Source: Mycobacterium sp.
GTDB taxonomy: Bacteria; Actinomycetota; Actinomycetes; Mycobacteriales; Mycobacteriaceae
DNA length: 6,861 nucleotides
Assembly (NCBI GenBank): GCA_028706695.1
Contig: JAQTVU010000131.1
Coordinates: 1-6,861 of the forward strand
Reading direction: 5' to 3'
The translations under genes were made by a program, and so were the position numbers. The notes beneath the pieces were generated by a model. The model worked only from the letters and a program-made list of their open reading frames with translations, was not told the origin of the DNA and ran no database searches. Shown piece after piece: positions 5,430-6,861 of the stretch (within the stretch, counting starts at the first letter, position 1; each line of letters opens with the position of its first letter).

Positions 5430-5494
5430 GGCCGGCCGAGCCGCCTCCCGCCTGCTGCGAGATGCGCCAGAAGTTACCCATCGGCTCGGTGGCC
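5430..5494 (+). promoter_or_regulatory. Structured element in the rplS mRNA leader
   Basis: GGCC (5430-5433) plus GCCGAGCC (5435-5442) pairs with GGCTCGGT plus GGCC (5483-5494). The stem is 12 bp with one bulged G (5434) and one G-U pair, closing a 40-nt region. It lies about 60 nt upstream of the rplS start. L19 autoregulation is one possibility; I do not recognise a known riboswitch or L19 leader class. Confidence 0.45.
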
Positions 5495-5553
5495 GCCGCA
5501 CGCTGCGCGTGGACGGCCGCGCGCGCCGCGACCGCAAGGATGTGTCTTCTCAG

Positions 5554-5895
5554 ATGAACAGGCTGGACTTCGTCGACCAGGCGTCGCTCCGCGACGACAT
5601 CCCGGCCTTCGGCCCGGGCGACACCATCAACGTGCACGTCAAGGTGATCGAGGGCGCCAAGGAGCGTATCCAGGTGTTCAAGGGCGTGGTGATCCGGCGG
5701 CAGGGCGGGGGCGTCCGCGAGACGTTCACCGTGCGCAAGGAGAGCTACGGTGTGGGCGTCGAGCGGACCTTCCCGGTGCACTCGCCCAACATCGACCACA
5801 TCGAGGTGCTGACCCGCGGCGACGTCCGCCGCGCCAAGCTGTACTACCTGCGTGAACTCCGCGGCAAGAAAGCCAAGATCAAGGAGAAGCGCTGA
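5554..5895 (+). CDS. rplS: 50S ribosomal protein L19
   Basis: Large-subunit protein at the 30S-50S interface. The 113-aa product has typical L19 blocks: FGPGDTINVHVKVIEGAKER, VFKGVVIRRQGGGVRETFTV, SYGVGVERTFPVHSPNIDHI and the basic C-terminus KLYYLRELRGKKAKIKEKR. It is nearly identical to the M. tuberculosis protein as I recall it. The start is ATG 5554 (MNRLDF), with AAGGA at 5536-5540. The frame stays open back to 5371, but that extension has no L19 character and crosses the predicted promoter. Unlike in E. coli, rplS is not in the rpsP-rimM-trmD operon: the oppositely oriented lppW separates them, and rplS has its own promoter and leader. A strong hairpin follows the stop. Confidence 0.98.
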   Translation: MNRLDFVDQASLRDDIPAFGPGDTINVHVKVIEGAKERIQVFKGVVIRRQGGGVRETFTVRKESYGVGVERTFPVHSPNIDHIEVLTRGDVRRAKLYYLRELRGKKAKIKEKR

Positions 5896-5901
5896 CTCGG
5901 G

Positions 5902-5935
5902 CCGCCGCGGCGCCTGCTGCCAGGCGCCTCGGCGG
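5902..5935 (+). terminator. Terminator-like hairpin after rplS
   Basis: GGCGCCTG (5909-5916) and CAGGCGCC (5921-5928) form a perfect 8-bp stem with a CTGC loop. After one mismatch, CCGCCG (5902-5907) pairs with CGGCGG (5930-5935). The hairpin starts 6 nt past the rplS stop and ends before the lepB promoter. No U-run follows. Confidence 0.7.
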
Positions 5936-5961
5936 TGCGCCCAACCACCGACCGGTCTGGC

Positions 5962-5973
5962 TACGCTGATCTC
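5962..5973 (+). promoter_or_regulatory. Predicted lepB promoter -10 box (leaderless start)
   Basis: TACGCT (5962-5967) matches TANNNT and lies exactly 6 nt before GTG 5974, the classical spacing for a mycobacterial leaderless transcript. No Shine-Dalgarno is visible. Its place after the rplS hairpin suggests lepB is transcribed on its own. Confidence 0.5.
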
Positions 5974-6861
5974 GTGACCGATACCCCGGACTCATCCGAA
6001 GCCCAGTCCGACGCGGGTCAGTCGGAGCCGAAGACCTGCACGCGCGACCCGAACGCGTCCGCCGACAAGGTTCGCGCGACCCCCGAGGCGGGCCTCGAAG
6101 CGGGCCTTGAAGCAGGCCTTGAAGCAGGAGATGCGCCCCAAGCGGAGGAACCGAAGCGCACCAAGCGGTCGGCGGTGCGCGAATTCGCGATCCTGGCGGT
6201 GATCGCGGTGGTGCTCTACTACGTGATGCTGACGTTCGTGGCGCGGCCGTACCTGATTCCGTCGGAATCCATGGAGCCCACCCTGCACGGCTGCCCCGGC
6301 TGTGTCGGTGACCGCATCATGGTCGACAAGCTCACCTACGACTTCAGCTCGCCCCATCCCGGTGACGTCATCGTGTTCAAGGGACCGCCGGCGTGGAACG
6401 TCGGATACAAGTCGATCCGTTCCAGCAACACCGCGCTGCGCTGGGCGCAGAATGCGCTGTCGTTCGTGGGGTTCGTCCCGCCCGACGAGAACGACCTGGT
6501 CAAGCGGGTCATCGCGGTGGGCGGGCAGACGGTGCAGTGCCGGGCCGACACCGGCCTGACGGTCGACGGCAGGCGCCTGCACGAGCCGTACCTGGATCCG
6601 GCCACCATGATGGCCGACCCGGCGGTGTACCCGTGCCTGGGCCCGGAATTCGGCCCGGTCCACGTGCCGTCTGGACGCCTGTGGGTGATGGGCGACAACC
6701 GCACCCACTCGGCCGATTCACGGGCGCACTGCACCAGCGTGCCGGCCGAGGCGCTCAAGGGCATCCTGTGCACCGGCGACCCGATGTCGGGGACCGTGCC
6801 GCTGCCCAATGTCATCGGCAAGGCCCGATTCATCGTGTGGCCGCCGTCGCGGTGGGGCGGT
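5974..6861 (+). CDS. lepB: Type I signal peptidase LepB (3' end outside window)
   Basis: Membrane serine protease (S26) that cleaves signal peptides from Sec- and Tat-exported proteins on the outer face of the membrane. 296 codons are present and only a short C-terminal tail should be missing. Residues 1-65 are a hydrophilic cytoplasmic tail containing an EAGL repeat (38-52). Residues ~71-90 (FAILAVIAVVLYYVMLTFVA) are the membrane segment. Then PSESMEPTL holds nucleophile Ser99, DENDLVKRVIAVGG holds general base Lys177, and GDNRTHSADSRAH (240-252) is the box E signature. A loop between Cys253 and Cys266 (TSVPAEALKGI) is longer than I recall in M. tuberculosis. GTG 5974 is chosen because it gives MTDTPDSS, like the M. 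tuberculosis start, and is placed for leaderless initiation. Such enzymes are essential. Confidence 0.96.
   Translation, partial: MTDTPDSSEAQSDAGQSEPKTCTRDPNASADKVRATPEAGLEAGLEAGLEAGDAPQAEEPKRTKRSAVREFAILAVIAVVLYYVMLTFVARPYLIPSESMEPTLHGCPGCVGDRIMVDKLTYDFSSPHPGDVIVFKGPPAWNVGYKSIRSSNTALRWAQNALSFVGFVPPDENDLVKRVIAVGGQTVQCRADTGLTVDGRRLHEPYLDPATMMADPAVYPCLGPEFGPVHVPSGRLWVMGDNRTHSADSRAHCTSVPAEALKGILCTGDPMSGTVPLPNVIGKARFIVWPPSRWGG
6085..6129 (+). repeat. 12-bp in-frame minisatellite in lepB
   Basis: Units at 6085, 6097 and 6109 read GAGGCGGGCCTC, GAAGCGGGCCTT and GAAGCAGGCCTT. A fourth, partial unit (GAAGCAGGA) starts at 6121. Together they encode EAGL-EAGL-EAGL-EAG in the cytoplasmic tail of LepB. 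The unit is a multiple of three, so slippage would change tail length without disrupting the frame. Confidence 0.9.

Noticed and set aside
5371..5553. 61-residue N-terminal extension of rplS
   Set aside because: No L19 family member has it; it spans the predicted promoter and leader stem, and ATG 5554 has AAGGA upstream.
5992..6708. 238-aa minus-strand ORF opposite lepB
   Set aside because: Antisense shadow of lepB; low-complexity Arg/His/Val content and no recognisable domain.
1..6861. A novel defence, mobile or biosynthetic system
   Set aside because: Every intact gene belongs to a conserved mycobacterial housekeeping or envelope family in expected order; no integrase, transposase, nuclease, toxin-antitoxin pair or repeat-spacer array is visible.

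Overview
This is high-GC actinobacterial chromosome, almost certainly from a slow-growing, M. avium-complex-like Mycobacterium. The proteins closely resemble, from memory, M. tuberculosis DacB2, RpsP, KhpA, RimM, TrmD, LppW, RplS and LepB. The gene order matches the H37Rv block Rv2914c to Rv2903c read in reverse. No database search was run. This is conserved core chromosome, not an accessory island. I see no CRISPR array, insertion sequence, phage, defence locus, tRNA or rRNA.

Layout. Bases 1-951 are the 3' part of a PknI-like receptor Ser/Thr kinase. Bases 952-1276 hold no intact gene. They contain scraps of an Rv2913c-type D-amino-acid aminohydrolase, part of which is inverted, plus a 10-bp tandem repeat. 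No intact counterparts of the neighbouring Rv2912c (TetR) or Rv2910c are present. dacB2 (minus strand, to 2158) is divergent from the operon rpsP-khpA-rimM-trmD (2378-4348). trmD converges stop-to-stop on lppW (minus strand, 4349-5311), with one inverted repeat covering both stop codons. After a divergent promoter region come rplS (5554-5895), a hairpin terminator, and lepB (5974 to the window end, 3' end missing).

How the genes relate. rpsP, khpA, rimM, trmD and rplS serve translation: two ribosomal proteins, an RNA-binding KH protein, a 30S maturation factor and a tRNA m1G37 methyltransferase. dacB2, lppW, lepB and pknI act at the cell envelope. dacB2 is a DD-carboxypeptidase, lppW a penicillin-binding-like protein, lepB type I signal peptidase and pknI a transmembrane kinase.

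The observations most worth a second look are: the amidohydrolase wreck with an internal inversion; the Cys-to-Phe change in the LppW lipobox; the shared trmD/lppW hairpin; the identical 11-base promoter core upstream of rpsP and rplS, each followed by a structured leader; and the EAGL-coding minisatellite in lepB.
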